The notes beneath the pieces are model-generated. The model did no database searches. It was not told the DNA's origin and saw nothing but the letters and a program-made list of their open reading frames with translations. Of a DNA stretch of 64,000 bases, positions 26,978 through 35,407 are shown piece by piece. This stretch comes from Alteromonas gilva (GTDB taxonomy: Bacteria; Pseudomonadota; Gammaproteobacteria; Enterobacterales; Alteromonadaceae), in NCBI RefSeq assembly GCF_028595265.1, contig NZ_JAQQXP010000001.1, forward strand, positions 1,364,001 through 1,428,000, in the 5' to 3' direction. The position numbers and the translations under genes are program-made. How positions within the stretch are numbered: the stretch's first letter is position 1; the number at the start of each line of letters is the position of its first letter.

Positions 26978-27995
26978 AGCTAAAGCGCCACTTCGTATTG
27001 GTCTGGCTGGCGGCGGAACGGATGTTTCGCCCTACAGTGATAAGTACGGCGGCTATATTCTTAACGTGACACTGGACATGTTTGCCTTCGCAACCATTCA
27101 GACCCGCGACGATGGCAAAGTACACTTTAATGCCCAGGATATTGAACAAACGTTTACCGCCGAAGCCAGCGCTGAACTGCCGGTTGAGGGCTCGCTCGTA
27201 CTGCATAAGGCAATCTATAACCGTGTGGTGAAGGAGTACAACAACGGTGAACCCCTCGCGCTCGATGTGATTACCTATTCTGATGCCCCGCCGGGAAGCG
27301 GGCTAGGCTCGTCATCAACCATGGTGGTAGCTATTTTGTCGGCATACAGAGAGTTATTAAAGCTTCCTCTTGGCGAATACGATTTAGCGCATCTGGCCTA
27401 TGAAATAGAACGCAAAGACTGCTTACTCTCGGGGGGAAAGCAGGATCAGTATGCTGCCACCTTTGGTGGCTTTAACTTTATGGAATTTCACCAGGATCGA
27501 GTGCTGGTGAACCCGCTACGGATACGCAGCGATATACAGAACGAGCTTGAGAGTCAGATGGTCTTGTACTTTACTGGCGTCTCCAGGGACTCCGGCAAGA
27601 TTATCGATGACCAAATCAAAGCGTCGTCGAGCACTACCAGTATGGAGCAGTCTCTGAATGCCTTACATCAGGTAAAACAAAGTGCCTTTGATATGAAAGA
27701 GTGTTTGTTGCGCAATGATATCGAAGGCATGTCGAATGTATTAAAGTCGTCGTGGCAAGCTAAAAAGTCGACGTCTGCCTCGATCAGCAATACGTACATT
27801 GAAGAAGTTGCTCAATTGGCAATAGATAATGGTGCGAAGTCATTAAAACTGTCGGGCGCCGGAGGCGGCGGCTTTATGATGATTTTTGTCGATCCTATTA
27901 ATAAGCGGCCGTTGATCAAAGCACTTAAACAAACTGATGGTCAGGTACATTCATTTCAATTTACTAATTCCGGAGTTACCGCGTGGACAGTTTAA
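26967..27995 (+). CDS. hddA: GHMP kinase, D-glycero-alpha-D-manno-heptose 7-phosphate kinase (HddA-like)
   Basis: A 342-aa GHMP-superfamily sugar kinase. The three family motifs are visible: RAKAPLRIGLAGGGTDVSPY, SDAPPGSGLGSSSTMVV (phosphate loop) and KLSGAGGGGFMMIF. The GGGTD opening marks the fucokinase/HddA branch. Since gmhA and a heptose-1-phosphate guanylyltransferase-like gene follow at once, the substrate is most likely D-glycero-D-manno-heptose 7-phosphate, giving the alpha-1,7-bisphosphate. The start is set at ATG 26967 (MIVRAKAP); an ATG three codons upstream is possible. It overlaps both neighbours by 11-13 bases. Confidence 0.87.
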   Translation: MIVRAKAPLRIGLAGGGTDVSPYSDKYGGYILNVTLDMFAFATIQTRDDGKVHFNAQDIEQTFTAEASAELPVEGSLVLHKAIYNRVVKEYNNGEPLALDVITYSDAPPGSGLGSSSTMVVAILSAYRELLKLPLGEYDLAHLAYEIERKDCLLSGGKQDQYAATFGGFNFMEFHQDRVLVNPLRIRSDIQNELESQMVLYFTGVSRDSGKIIDDQIKASSSTTSMEQSLNALHQVKQSAFDMKECLLRNDIEGMSNVLKSSWQAKKSTSASISNTYIEEVAQLAIDNGAKSLKLSGAGGGGFMMIFVDPINKRPLIKALKQTDGQVHSFQFTNSGVTAWTV

Positions 27996-28576
27996 ATTAC
28001 ATTCGCGAGCATATGCATAAAACGATTGAAACCAAGCAAAAAATGCTTGCAGACGAGGCCTTACTGCAAAGGCTTGCCGATGCTGCCGCGTTATGTGTAA
28101 AAGCTCTGCAGAATGGCAACAAGGTGATGTTTGCCGGCAATGGCGGCAGTGCCGCCGATTCGCAGCATTTAGCCGCGGAGTTCGTCAGCCGGTTTAATTA
28201 TGATCGGCCCGGATTGCCATCAATGGCATTGACAACAGATACATCCATGCTGACGGCGATTGGCAACGATTATGGTTTTGAAAAATTATTTTCAAGGCAG
28301 GTTCAGGCCAATGGGGTGAAAGGTGATGTTTTTGTAGGCATTAGCACATCGGGCAACTCTGCAAATATTATTAAGGCGGTGGAACAAGCCAAAGACATGG
28401 GCATACATACCATTGCTTTTTGTGGCACCGGCGGCAAGCTGCCGACCCTGTGCGACATTACTTTGAATGCCCCCTCAGACTGCACGCCGTATATTCAGGA
28501 AACCCACATTTCGTTTGGCCATATCTTGTGCGGCATTGTCGAAGAGCAGATGTTCCCAGGCTATAAACCCAGGTAG
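27983..28576 (+). CDS. gmhA: phosphoheptose isomerase GmhA
   Basis: A 197-aa SIS-domain isomerase converting sedoheptulose 7-phosphate to D-glycero-D-manno-heptose 7-phosphate, the shared first step for both ADP- and GDP-heptose. Signature stretches are MFAGNGGSAADSQHLAAEFV, LTTDTSMLTAIGND, GISTSGNSANII and the C-terminal ETHISFGHILCGIVE with the metal-binding His/Glu. The length matches E. coli GmhA. It starts with GTG inside the end of the GHMP kinase gene (13-base overlap). It may also feed the LPS route through HldE if no other gmhA exists in the genome. Confidence 0.95.
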   Translation: MDSLNYIREHMHKTIETKQKMLADEALLQRLADAAALCVKALQNGNKVMFAGNGGSAADSQHLAAEFVSRFNYDRPGLPSMALTTDTSMLTAIGNDYGFEKLFSRQVQANGVKGDVFVGISTSGNSANIIKAVEQAKDMGIHTIAFCGTGGKLPTLCDITLNAPSDCTPYIQETHISFGHILCGIVEEQMFPGYKPR

Positions 28577-28587
28577 AGGATATTTAC

Positions 28588-29295
28588 GTGGAAGCAATTC
28601 TGTTAGCGGGTGGGCTGGGAACACGGTTGCACTCAGTGACCGGTGATAAATACCCTAAATGCCTTGCAGAGGTAAACGGTAAGCCTTTTTTGCATTACAT
28701 TCTTGACGATTTAACGCAGCAAGGCGTGACCCGTTTTGTTTTTGCGCTATCTCATCACGCTGAGATGGTCAGGCAGGAAGTAAGTGCTTGCTATCCACAT
28801 CTGGACTGTGCTTTCTCGTATGAAACCGAACCTTTAGGTACCGGTGGCGCTATCAAACACGCCATGCAACAAGTGCAATCACAATATGCATTAGTGTTTA
28901 ATGCCGACTCGTTTATGCAGGTTAGCATTAAAGATTTTGTGGCATTTTGCCACAAAAAAAATGCCAGTCTGGGGATGGTGTGCACAGAGGTCGACGACTT
29001 ATCTCGTTTTGGGGCTGCAGATATCCAGCAAGAAAAACTGGTTGGCTTTCATGAAAAAGGCCAGTCCGGGGCCGGCTACATCAATGCCGGGATCTATTAC
29101 CTGAGCAAACACCTGCCGCTTATTGAACAACAGCCTGTTAAATTTAGCTTCGAGCATAACGTGCTGTCGGCCAAAGACGCACAGGCTTATGCTTATTGTG
29201 TAACAGGCTTATTTTTTGATATTGGTACGCCGGATGATTTGGTCGGTGCCAGCAAACTGGTTAAGTTAAATGCGGAGTTATTCGTTGCAAACTAA
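28588..29295 (+). CDS. hddC: nucleotidyltransferase, heptose 1-phosphate guanylyltransferase (HddC-like)
   Basis: A 235-aa nucleotidyltransferase with a Rossmann-like sugar-nucleotide fold. The N-terminal signature is LLAGGLGTRLHSVTGDKYPK, with the catalytic Lys in PKCLAEVNGKPF, the EPLGTGGAIKHA loop and the metal Asp in FNADSFM. The short length without a C-terminal beta-helix fits HddC (GDP-D-glycero-alpha-D-manno-heptose synthesis) rather than GlmU or ManC. Directly following gmhA and the GHMP kinase, it would make GDP-heptose for a glycosyltransferase of this operon. GTG 28588 is the start, with GAGG about 12 bases upstream. Confidence 0.87.
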   Translation: MEAILLAGGLGTRLHSVTGDKYPKCLAEVNGKPFLHYILDDLTQQGVTRFVFALSHHAEMVRQEVSACYPHLDCAFSYETEPLGTGGAIKHAMQQVQSQYALVFNADSFMQVSIKDFVAFCHKKNASLGMVCTEVDDLSRFGAADIQQEKLVGFHEKGQSGAGYINAGIYYLSKHLPLIEQQPVKFSFEHNVLSAKDAQAYAYCVTGLFFDIGTPDDLVGASKLVKLNAELFVAN

Positions 29296-30499
29296 GACCA
29301 TCAACATGGTGACGATATCGTCGCTGTTCCCTAATAGCAACGATCCCAAGCACGGCATTTTTGTGAAAACCCGCCTGAAACACTACCTGGCTTCTTACCC
29401 CGGGGTAAAGGCGGTTGTGATTGCGCCAATTCCCTGGTTTCCCTTTAAGCATAAAATGTTTGGTGAATACGCCAAATATGCAGGTGTACCTGAATGTGAA
29501 GTTATTGATGGTATTACCGTGTTTCATCCGCGTTATCTGGTAGTCCCTAAAATTGGTATGTATTTAACCCCTGAAACCATGCAATGGGCGATCAAGCGAA
29601 CTTTACGTAAGTTAATTAAAAATCAAAGCGTTGATGTTATTGATGGGCATTACTTTTATCCCGATGGAGTGGCAATATGTCAGGTCGCAGAAGAGTTCAA
29701 TATTCCTTTTACCTGCACCGCCCGCGGGACCGATATCAATCTTGTTCCGCAGTATCCTAAAGCCCGGGAAATGCTAAAGCCGGTTTTTGCAAAGGCCGCC
29801 CACATGATGACAGTATGCGCTGCGCTAAAAGACGAAATGTTGTCATTAGGGGTAGCCGACGAGCGTATTACGGTTCTGAGAAACGGTGTCGACCTGACAT
29901 TGTTTGAATGTGCCGACGATACGCAACAACTAAAGCAGAAGCAGGCTCACCAAATCAATGGGCAGCTGATATTATCGGTTGGCTGGCTGATTGAACGCAA
30001 GGGCCATTACCTGATCATTGAAGCGCTGAAACAGCTACCGGATGTGCATTTGGTTGTTGCCGGTGATGGTCCTGATTGGCAAAAACTGCAGTCGCTGGCT
30101 AAATCTTGTCAGGTAGAGGAGCGGGTAACTTTTATTGGGGCTGTCGATCAAAAAACGCTGAATCAGTGGATGATGGCCGCCGATGCCTTGGTGCTGGCCT
30201 CCAGTCGAGAAGGCTGGGCCAATGTGCTGTTAGAGTCCATGGCATCAGGCACCCCGGTAGTGGCCACCAAAGTATGGGGTACACCCGAAGTGGTTCAACC
30301 GGCCTCTCAAGGGGTACTGGTGGAACGAACCGTTGATGATATTGCCCGGGGCATCAGGCACCTATTATCGTCACACATCGACAGAAAAGCGGTAAGACAG
30401 TACGCCGAGCAGTTCAGCTGGCGGGATACCTGTACCGGTATGCATAAGATCTTTAGCGAAATTGTAGATGCCAGTCACAGAGATGAACGAAAACAATGA
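29270..30499 (+). CDS. glycosyltransferase family 4
   Basis: A 409-aa GT-B glycosyltransferase. The N-terminal domain carries SSLFPNSNDPKHGIFVKTR and the EPS-type stretch IDGHYFYPDGVA. The C-terminal domain shows LSVGWLIERKGH, VAGDGPDWQKL and SSREGWANVLLESMASG (E-x7-E). It is a good candidate to transfer the heptose, given its place right after hddC, but the donor cannot be read from sequence. The start is uncertain: ATG 29270 overlaps hddC by 26 bases, and ATG 29306 would remove 12 residues, leaving a very short first strand. Confidence 0.88.
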   Translation: MRSYSLQTKTINMVTISSLFPNSNDPKHGIFVKTRLKHYLASYPGVKAVVIAPIPWFPFKHKMFGEYAKYAGVPECEVIDGITVFHPRYLVVPKIGMYLTPETMQWAIKRTLRKLIKNQSVDVIDGHYFYPDGVAICQVAEEFNIPFTCTARGTDINLVPQYPKAREMLKPVFAKAAHMMTVCAALKDEMLSLGVADERITVLRNGVDLTLFECADDTQQLKQKQAHQINGQLILSVGWLIERKGHYLIIEALKQLPDVHLVVAGDGPDWQKLQSLAKSCQVEERVTFIGAVDQKTLNQWMMAADALVLASSREGWANVLLESMASGTPVVATKVWGTPEVVQPASQGVLVERTVDDIARGIRHLLSSHIDRKAVRQYAEQFSWRDTCTGMHKIFSEIVDASHRDERKQ

Positions 30500-31641
30500 A
30501 GATACTCTACCATCATCGCGTTGCCTCCAAAGACGGTCAGTATGTGCATATCGATGCCATAGTGTCGCAGTTGCGCGCCAAAGGGCACGAAATCATCATG
30601 GTAGCGCCTAACGTGGCCGAAGGGGCTGACTTTGGTAGCGATGGCGGCTGGGTTGCCGCGATACGATCGAAAATGCCACGTTTTATCTCTGAGTTATTAG
30701 AGTTTTCCTATTCCTTTCTGGTTTTTTTCAAGTTACTCAAAGCGATCAGGCAGCATCGCCCCGATGTGATTTACGAGCGTTACAACTTGTTTTTACCTGC
30801 TGGTATTTGGGCAAAAAAGCTGTGTAAATTGCCGCTGCAGCTGGAGGTAAATTCGCCATTGTATGATGAGCGAAAGCAATATGGCGGTATCACGCTAGCG
30901 CGGTTAGCGAAATGGTCTGAGTACTATGCCTGGCGCAATGCAGACCGGGTATTGCCGGTGACTAACGTACTGGCTGATTATATTCGTGCTGCTGGCGTTT
31001 CGGATGACAAAATAAAAGTAATCCCCAACGGCGTAGACAGAGCGGTTTTTTCTGCGCAGGAGCAGCACAACCGGGCGGCGCAATTTGCCGGTAAAATTGT
31101 GGTGGGCTTTGTTGGGTTTTGTCGTGAGTGGCATCAACTCGATCAGGTTATGAATAAACTCGCGGCAATGAATAATCGGCACATTCATTTTCTGGTAGTG
31201 GGTGATGGGCCGGTGATAGGTGAGCTTGTCGCGCAGGCTGAATCTCTCGGATTTGCTGAGGCATTTACCACGACGGGCCTGGTCTCAAGAGAAGATATGC
31301 CCTATTGGCTGGATCAAATTGATATCGCGCTACAGCCTGCGGTAACCCCCTGGGCCTCACCATTAAAACTACTGGAATACCTTGCTAAAGGGTTAGCCAT
31401 TGTCGCCCCCGATACGCCTAATATTAAAGAATTACTCAGGCATGAGCATAATGCGTTACTGTTTGCAAAAAACAACGATACGCAAATGATTACGCATATT
31501 CAAACGCTAATCGAAAATGCTCAGTTGCGAAAGGCTTTGCAAGATAATGCGCTGGCCACTATCGAAGATAAGCGTTTGAGCTGGTCTGACAATGCCGATT
31601 GTATTGTCGATTGGTTTAATGAACATCGACAGAGTAAATAG
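30496..31641 (+). CDS. glycosyltransferase family 4
   Basis: A 381-aa GT-B glycosyltransferase that overlaps the preceding one by 4 bases (ATGA). N-terminal features are MKILYHHRVASKDGQYVHI and RPDVIYERYNLF. C-terminal features are IPNGVDRAVF, VVGFVGFCREWH, VVGDGPVIGEL and PWASPLKLLEYLAKG, in which the usual E-x7-E is altered to an SPLKLLE form. It is cytoplasmic and part of EPS repeat assembly. The last of the closely packed sugar-transfer genes before a 72-base gap. Confidence 0.88.
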   Translation: MKILYHHRVASKDGQYVHIDAIVSQLRAKGHEIIMVAPNVAEGADFGSDGGWVAAIRSKMPRFISELLEFSYSFLVFFKLLKAIRQHRPDVIYERYNLFLPAGIWAKKLCKLPLQLEVNSPLYDERKQYGGITLARLAKWSEYYAWRNADRVLPVTNVLADYIRAAGVSDDKIKVIPNGVDRAVFSAQEQHNRAAQFAGKIVVGFVGFCREWHQLDQVMNKLAAMNNRHIHFLVVGDGPVIGELVAQAESLGFAEAFTTTGLVSREDMPYWLDQIDIALQPAVTPWASPLKLLEYLAKGLAIVAPDTPNIKELLRHEHNALLFAKNNDTQMITHIQTLIENAQLRKALQDNALATIEDKRLSWSDNADCIVDWFNEHRQSK

Positions 31642-31713
31642 TGCCTATGAATTGTAGTTGCGCAGGCATAGCGACGTGAGATCGTCTAGTGTTACAAAAA
31701 CTGAGTGAATCAT

Positions 31714-32727
31714 ATGAGAATTTTTGTCTTTTTATTATCACTTGCCACCGTAATTGATTGTCACGGGTTCGAACTCGCTGAGAAAGAATGGATGGTAGAT
31801 GGTGTTGTATTTACCGTCGCTGAAGACGCCGCAAAAAATATAAAAGAGGGTAGTAAAGTCTACCTCGGGCCGGGGGTCTTCTCCGAAGGGATCAACATAA
31901 ACCACAATAATGTGTTGATAAGTGGCAGCGATAATACACATTTCATTGGGGCTGTGGTCAACGGTAAAGCAACGTTTGTGGTTAATGGTGACGATGTCAC
32001 AATTGAAAATATCGAATGCAGTGGTGTAGCTGTAAGAGACAATAACGGAGCTTGTGTTCGCCAGCAAGGTAAAAATTTAACTCTGTCCAATGTCTATTTT
32101 CATGATAGCCAACAAGGTGTACTTTCAGGCAAAGATACAGGACGTCTTTTAGTTCAGTTCAGTCGTATGGAGCGCCTTGGACTGAAAGGGCGGGCTCATG
32201 GCATTTATTCGGCCAATGACGAATTAATAATACGACATAGCACTATCATTAACGCGAAAGATCAGGGGCATGAAGTAAAGTCACGAGCCAAAAAGACGGT
32301 TATATCCAATTCTGTAATAGGCTCTGTTGACAGTAATAATAGTCGTGCGGTAGACATTCCAAATGGCGGGGAATTAAGCGTATCAAATTCGGTTGTTTTT
32401 CAGGGTACTAATACCGTAAACCGACAATTATTTGGCTATGGCCTTGAGACAATGGCGCGCGCGCGCCAGCATACCATTCGCCTCGACAACAATATCTTTA
32501 TACTGGAGCGCACTGGCGCAAACGAATTCCTAGCCTTACCTGCACACGCTGACCAGGCTATAGATGTAACGGTTTTCGAGAATGCTATTATCGGTCAAAA
32601 CATCATCGATATGGAGCAATATAAGCAATTCAATACTGTATATGAAACGCGCATTGAAGCCGGTATGAGTGCTGATATTCCTGATATCAGTACATTGCCC
32701 GCTTTACGCTTGCTCAAGGATCTCTGA
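31714..32727 (+). CDS. secreted right-handed beta-helix protein
   Basis: A 337-aa protein with a cleavable signal (about residues 1-19, MRIFVFLLSLATVIDCHGF) and a repetitive body: short strands with regularly spaced Asn and Val or Ile (for example NNVLISGSDN, DDVTIENIECSGV, KNLTLSNVYF). This is typical of a right-handed parallel beta-helix, a fold of polysaccharide lyases, epimerases and hydrolases. No catalytic set can be named by eye. It would act in the periplasm on the nascent polymer, perhaps as an editing lyase or epimerase. A GTG three codons upstream (31705) is possible. Confidence 0.72.
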   Translation: MRIFVFLLSLATVIDCHGFELAEKEWMVDGVVFTVAEDAAKNIKEGSKVYLGPGVFSEGININHNNVLISGSDNTHFIGAVVNGKATFVVNGDDVTIENIECSGVAVRDNNGACVRQQGKNLTLSNVYFHDSQQGVLSGKDTGRLLVQFSRMERLGLKGRAHGIYSANDELIIRHSTIINAKDQGHEVKSRAKKTVISNSVIGSVDSNNSRAVDIPNGGELSVSNSVVFQGTNTVNRQLFGYGLETMARARQHTIRLDNNIFILERTGANEFLALPAHADQAIDVTVFENAIIGQNIIDMEQYKQFNTVYETRIEAGMSADIPDISTLPALRLLKDL

Positions 32728-33992
32728 TGAAGCGGCGATATCTCCTGCTAGTGGCGATGGTAATATGTGTTGCCAGCATAATGGCGGGGGGATATTTTTT
32801 CGCCTCTGAATTATACGCGTTTAAAGTGAATGTCAAAAAGTACACTGAAATAAATATACCTAAAAACCAGGGTATGTTTAATGTGTTATTAAAAGTAATG
32901 GACACATCCGTCAGTCTTATTCCCGATAGAACATTTGTACTCGTTGATGAATCACGGATCAGTGAATTGCGCCGTTTTGTGGTCAACGCGTCAGTCAGCC
33001 CCGAAAATGTTATTGAGGTTAAAAGTATCGATACATTACGTTCGGTATTGTCGACGGTATCGTCGCCAACGAAAATCGTTATGCATCCAGGGGAATACTC
33101 CATTGAGCAATCATTAAACCTCCCGATGATTAGCGGGGCAGGCGGACCTTATATCCTGACTGCACAAGCCGGTAGCGATGTGGTTTTTAAGAGTGCTACT
33201 CAGGAAGCAATGATAGTGAAAGGTGCGAACTGGGTAATCGAAGGGGTTGAGTTTCAGGGAGTATGTGATTTTGATAGTTATTGTGAGCATGCTATTCACA
33301 TCGTTGGCGATGCAGACAATATTACTATTCAGAACAATACGTTTAAGAATTTCAATGCGCATGTCAAAAGTAATGGTTTGCAGCTTGCAGATGAAGACCG
33401 CTCCGAATTCCCTGATAATGTAAAGATTCTTAACAACCGATTTTATAATCAATGGATGCGCGATACGAAAAATCCCGTCACACCCCTCGACGTAGTGGGT
33501 GGTGACAATTGGTTAGTGGCGGGTAACTTTGTAGCGGATTTTGCAAAGAAACGGGGTAATAAAACGGCTTACGGCATGTTTTTGAAAGGCGGTGGAGAAA
33601 ATGGCCGGTTCGAAAGTAACCTGGTCGCCTGTGAGTGGAAACTTCGCTCTTCTGTATACTCAGATGTAAGAATAGGTCTTTCGTTAGGCGGGGGAGGTAC
33701 TGGCAATAAATATTGTGCTGACGATAAATGTGACATAGAACACCGTAGCGGCGTTATAACCAACAATACCATAATAAATTGCCCCAATGATGTGGCAGTC
33801 TATTTAAATAAAGCTGCCAATACAACGCTTGCTGACAACCGGCTGCTTAATACGGTGGGGCTATCAGCGCGAGGTTCGGTATCCTCAGCATCAGCAACCA
33901 ATAACCACATCCAGGGGATTATTGCTGCGGCGGACAGCGCTACGATAACTGAAAAAAACAACACGTTCGTACATTTTTTTGAGAGATTTTGA
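32727..33992 (+). CDS. membrane-anchored beta-helix protein
   Basis: A 421-aa protein with an N-terminal TM/signal anchor (about residues 5-26) and a periplasmic body. From residue about 100 the sequence becomes a parallel beta-helix (KIVMHPGEYSIEQSL, ANWVIEGVEFQG, DNITIQNNTFKNFN, DNVKILNNRFYNQW). A loop with paired cysteines (CDFDSYCEH and a later KYCADDKCDIEH) suggests disulfides and export. It resembles chondroitinase-B/alginate-lyase-like helices in general form, but I cannot assign a PL family. It overlaps the previous gene by one base (TGATG), so the two beta-helix genes are coupled and may work on the same polymer. Confidence 0.7.
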   Translation: MKRRYLLLVAMVICVASIMAGGYFFASELYAFKVNVKKYTEINIPKNQGMFNVLLKVMDTSVSLIPDRTFVLVDESRISELRRFVVNASVSPENVIEVKSIDTLRSVLSTVSSPTKIVMHPGEYSIEQSLNLPMISGAGGPYILTAQAGSDVVFKSATQEAMIVKGANWVIEGVEFQGVCDFDSYCEHAIHIVGDADNITIQNNTFKNFNAHVKSNGLQLADEDRSEFPDNVKILNNRFYNQWMRDTKNPVTPLDVVGGDNWLVAGNFVADFAKKRGNKTAYGMFLKGGGENGRFESNLVACEWKLRSSVYSDVRIGLSLGGGGTGNKYCADDKCDIEHRSGVITNNTIINCPNDVAVYLNKAANTTLADNRLLNTVGLSARGSVSSASATNNHIQGIIAAADSATITEKNNTFVHFFERF

Positions 33993-33995
33993 TTT

Positions 33996-34082
33996 ATGCT
34001 GGATAACCTGTTTTTTCTTGCCGTATTTGTAGCGGTTCCCTTTCTGATATGGAAAGCGCTAAAGATGAAAGATGAAGACTAA
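33996..34082 (+). CDS. 28-residue single-pass membrane microprotein
   Basis: A small gene, ATG 33996 to TAA 34082, with a hydrophobic helix (about residues 4-21, FFLAVFVAVPFLIW) and a charged C-terminal tail (KALKMKDED), so the tail is probably cytoplasmic. It begins 3 bases after the beta-helix stop, and its stop overlaps the ATG of the ligase gene (TAATG), which strongly suggests that it is translated and coupled. GAGAG about 8 bases upstream can serve as a ribosome site. It could be a small partner of the O-glycosylation ligase or polymerase. I know no named family for it. Confidence 0.6.
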   Translation: MLDNLFFLAVFVAVPFLIWKALKMKDED

Positions 34083-35407
34083 TGCGTGATTTGATTTTAT
34101 TGGCATTATTGCCATACCTTATCTATGCGAGTTTTAAGCGTCCTTATATTGGCTTGGCGTTATGGTTTTGGTCTTCATTGGTGCCTGTGAGTGTTTGGGG
34201 ATATGGCTTAGCGACAACGGTTAAATGGAATTTTCTTTTTGCCATTGTAACTATGTGTAGTTACTTAATTAGTAAGAATAAACCCAGCCTTCAGAGGTCA
34301 GGTTTAGTCTTCCTGGTGATAGTTTTTTTTCTACATGCAACTGTTTCAACTTTGTTCAATATAGGTTACGAAGCTCACGTTTGGCGTGAATGGGAATACT
34401 TATTAAAGTCGTGTATTTTCTTCATTTTTGTAGTGCTTATTGTACGAGAAAAGGTGCATGTAGATGCTTTGATGTGGGCGTGCGCTCTATCTATTTCGGC
34501 TCGTGCAGCTATGGATGGGGTTAAGTTTCTACTGTCTGGAGGCGGACATTCTATTTATAGTATTACCCCTACTTTCAATGACAATAACCTGTCGGCTCTA
34601 GCGACGCTTATGTGTTTACCAATGCTGTTTTATCTTTTTACTCAATACAAACAGTTTACCTTTTTTAAATTTGGCTTATTAGGGCTTATCTTTTTCAATG
34701 TACTGTTTGTCCTGGGCTCTGACTCCCGTGGGGGGTTTTTAGGTTTAATAGTGCTCTCCGGTTATTTCTTTTTAAAAAGTAATAAAAAAATGCCCATCGC
34801 TATCGTGACATTAATTGTTGTGGTAATTGGCTTACAAGTGGTTGACGACGCCTGGTTTGAAAGAATGGAGACGATTAAATCAGCAAATGAAGACGGATCG
34901 TTTATGGGACGTGTCATTTCCTGGAAGTTAGCAATTATCCTCGCAGTCCAAAACCCTGTTTTCGGTGGCGGCTTTGATGCCGCTTCATACGGGCCGACCT
35001 GGTCTAGCTTAGTGTCAAATTTCCAAATGGTGAGTTTTATACCGAGTCCGGCACCAAGCACTGTGCATGTTGCGCATAGTATCTACTTTCAGGTACTTGG
35101 AGATTTAGGCTTCGTCGGTTTCGGTTACTATTTAGCATTGCTGTTTTTTACCTTTCGTAGATTTGATCAGATTAAAACTCTTAGCCAGGCAGAAAAATGG
35201 CGCACTGAAATAGGTCGGTTTATGATGCTGTCTATTGTTGCGTTTGCTACAGCAGGCGCGGCACTTAGTGCTGCATATAATGAGATCTTTATTATGTTGG
35301 TTGGTCTTAGTGTTGTGCTCTGGATACCGGGGAAGATAAAAAGGGTGAGCTCTGGTAAGAACACTCCAATTGACACAAAAGGGCGGGCTGGTGACAGACA
35401 ATTTTAA
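34082..35407 (+). CDS. putative O-glycosylation ligase / EPS polymerase, exosortase A-associated
   Basis: A 441-aa polytopic membrane protein of the O-antigen ligase/Wzy superfamily with about ten TM segments and a large periplasmic loop (residues about 255-340). The N-terminal stretch LLALLPYLIYASFKRPYIGL matches what I recall of TIGR03097, the O-glycosylation ligase partner of XrtA. The loop region carries GSDSRGGFLGL, GRVISWKLAI and a late VAHSIYFQVLGDLGFVGF, the conserved ligase/polymerase stretch. It would polymerise EPS repeats or transfer glycan to protein. AT content rises from here on. Confidence 0.8.
   Translation: MRDLILLALLPYLIYASFKRPYIGLALWFWSSLVPVSVWGYGLATTVKWNFLFAIVTMCSYLISKNKPSLQRSGLVFLVIVFFLHATVSTLFNIGYEAHVWREWEYLLKSCIFFIFVVLIVREKVHVDALMWACALSISARAAMDGVKFLLSGGGHSIYSITPTFNDNNLSALATLMCLPMLFYLFTQYKQFTFFKFGLLGLIFFNVLFVLGSDSRGGFLGLIVLSGYFFLKSNKKMPIAIVTLIVVVIGLQVVDDAWFERMETIKSANEDGSFMGRVISWKLAIILAVQNPVFGGGFDAASYGPTWSSLVSNFQMVSFIPSPAPSTVHVAHSIYFQVLGDLGFVGFGYYLALLFFTFRRFDQIKTLSQAEKWRTEIGRFMMLSIVAFATAGAALSAAYNEIFIMLVGLSVVLWIPGKIKRVSSGKNTPIDTKGRAGDRQF

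Noticed and set aside
28918..28957. Palindromic-looking stretch TTTTGTGGCATTTTGCCACAAAAAA inside hddC
   Set aside because: It resembles a terminator with TTTTGTGGC/GCCACAAAA arms, but it lies in the middle of an intact coding sequence with no T run after it on the plus strand; probably chance coding sequence.
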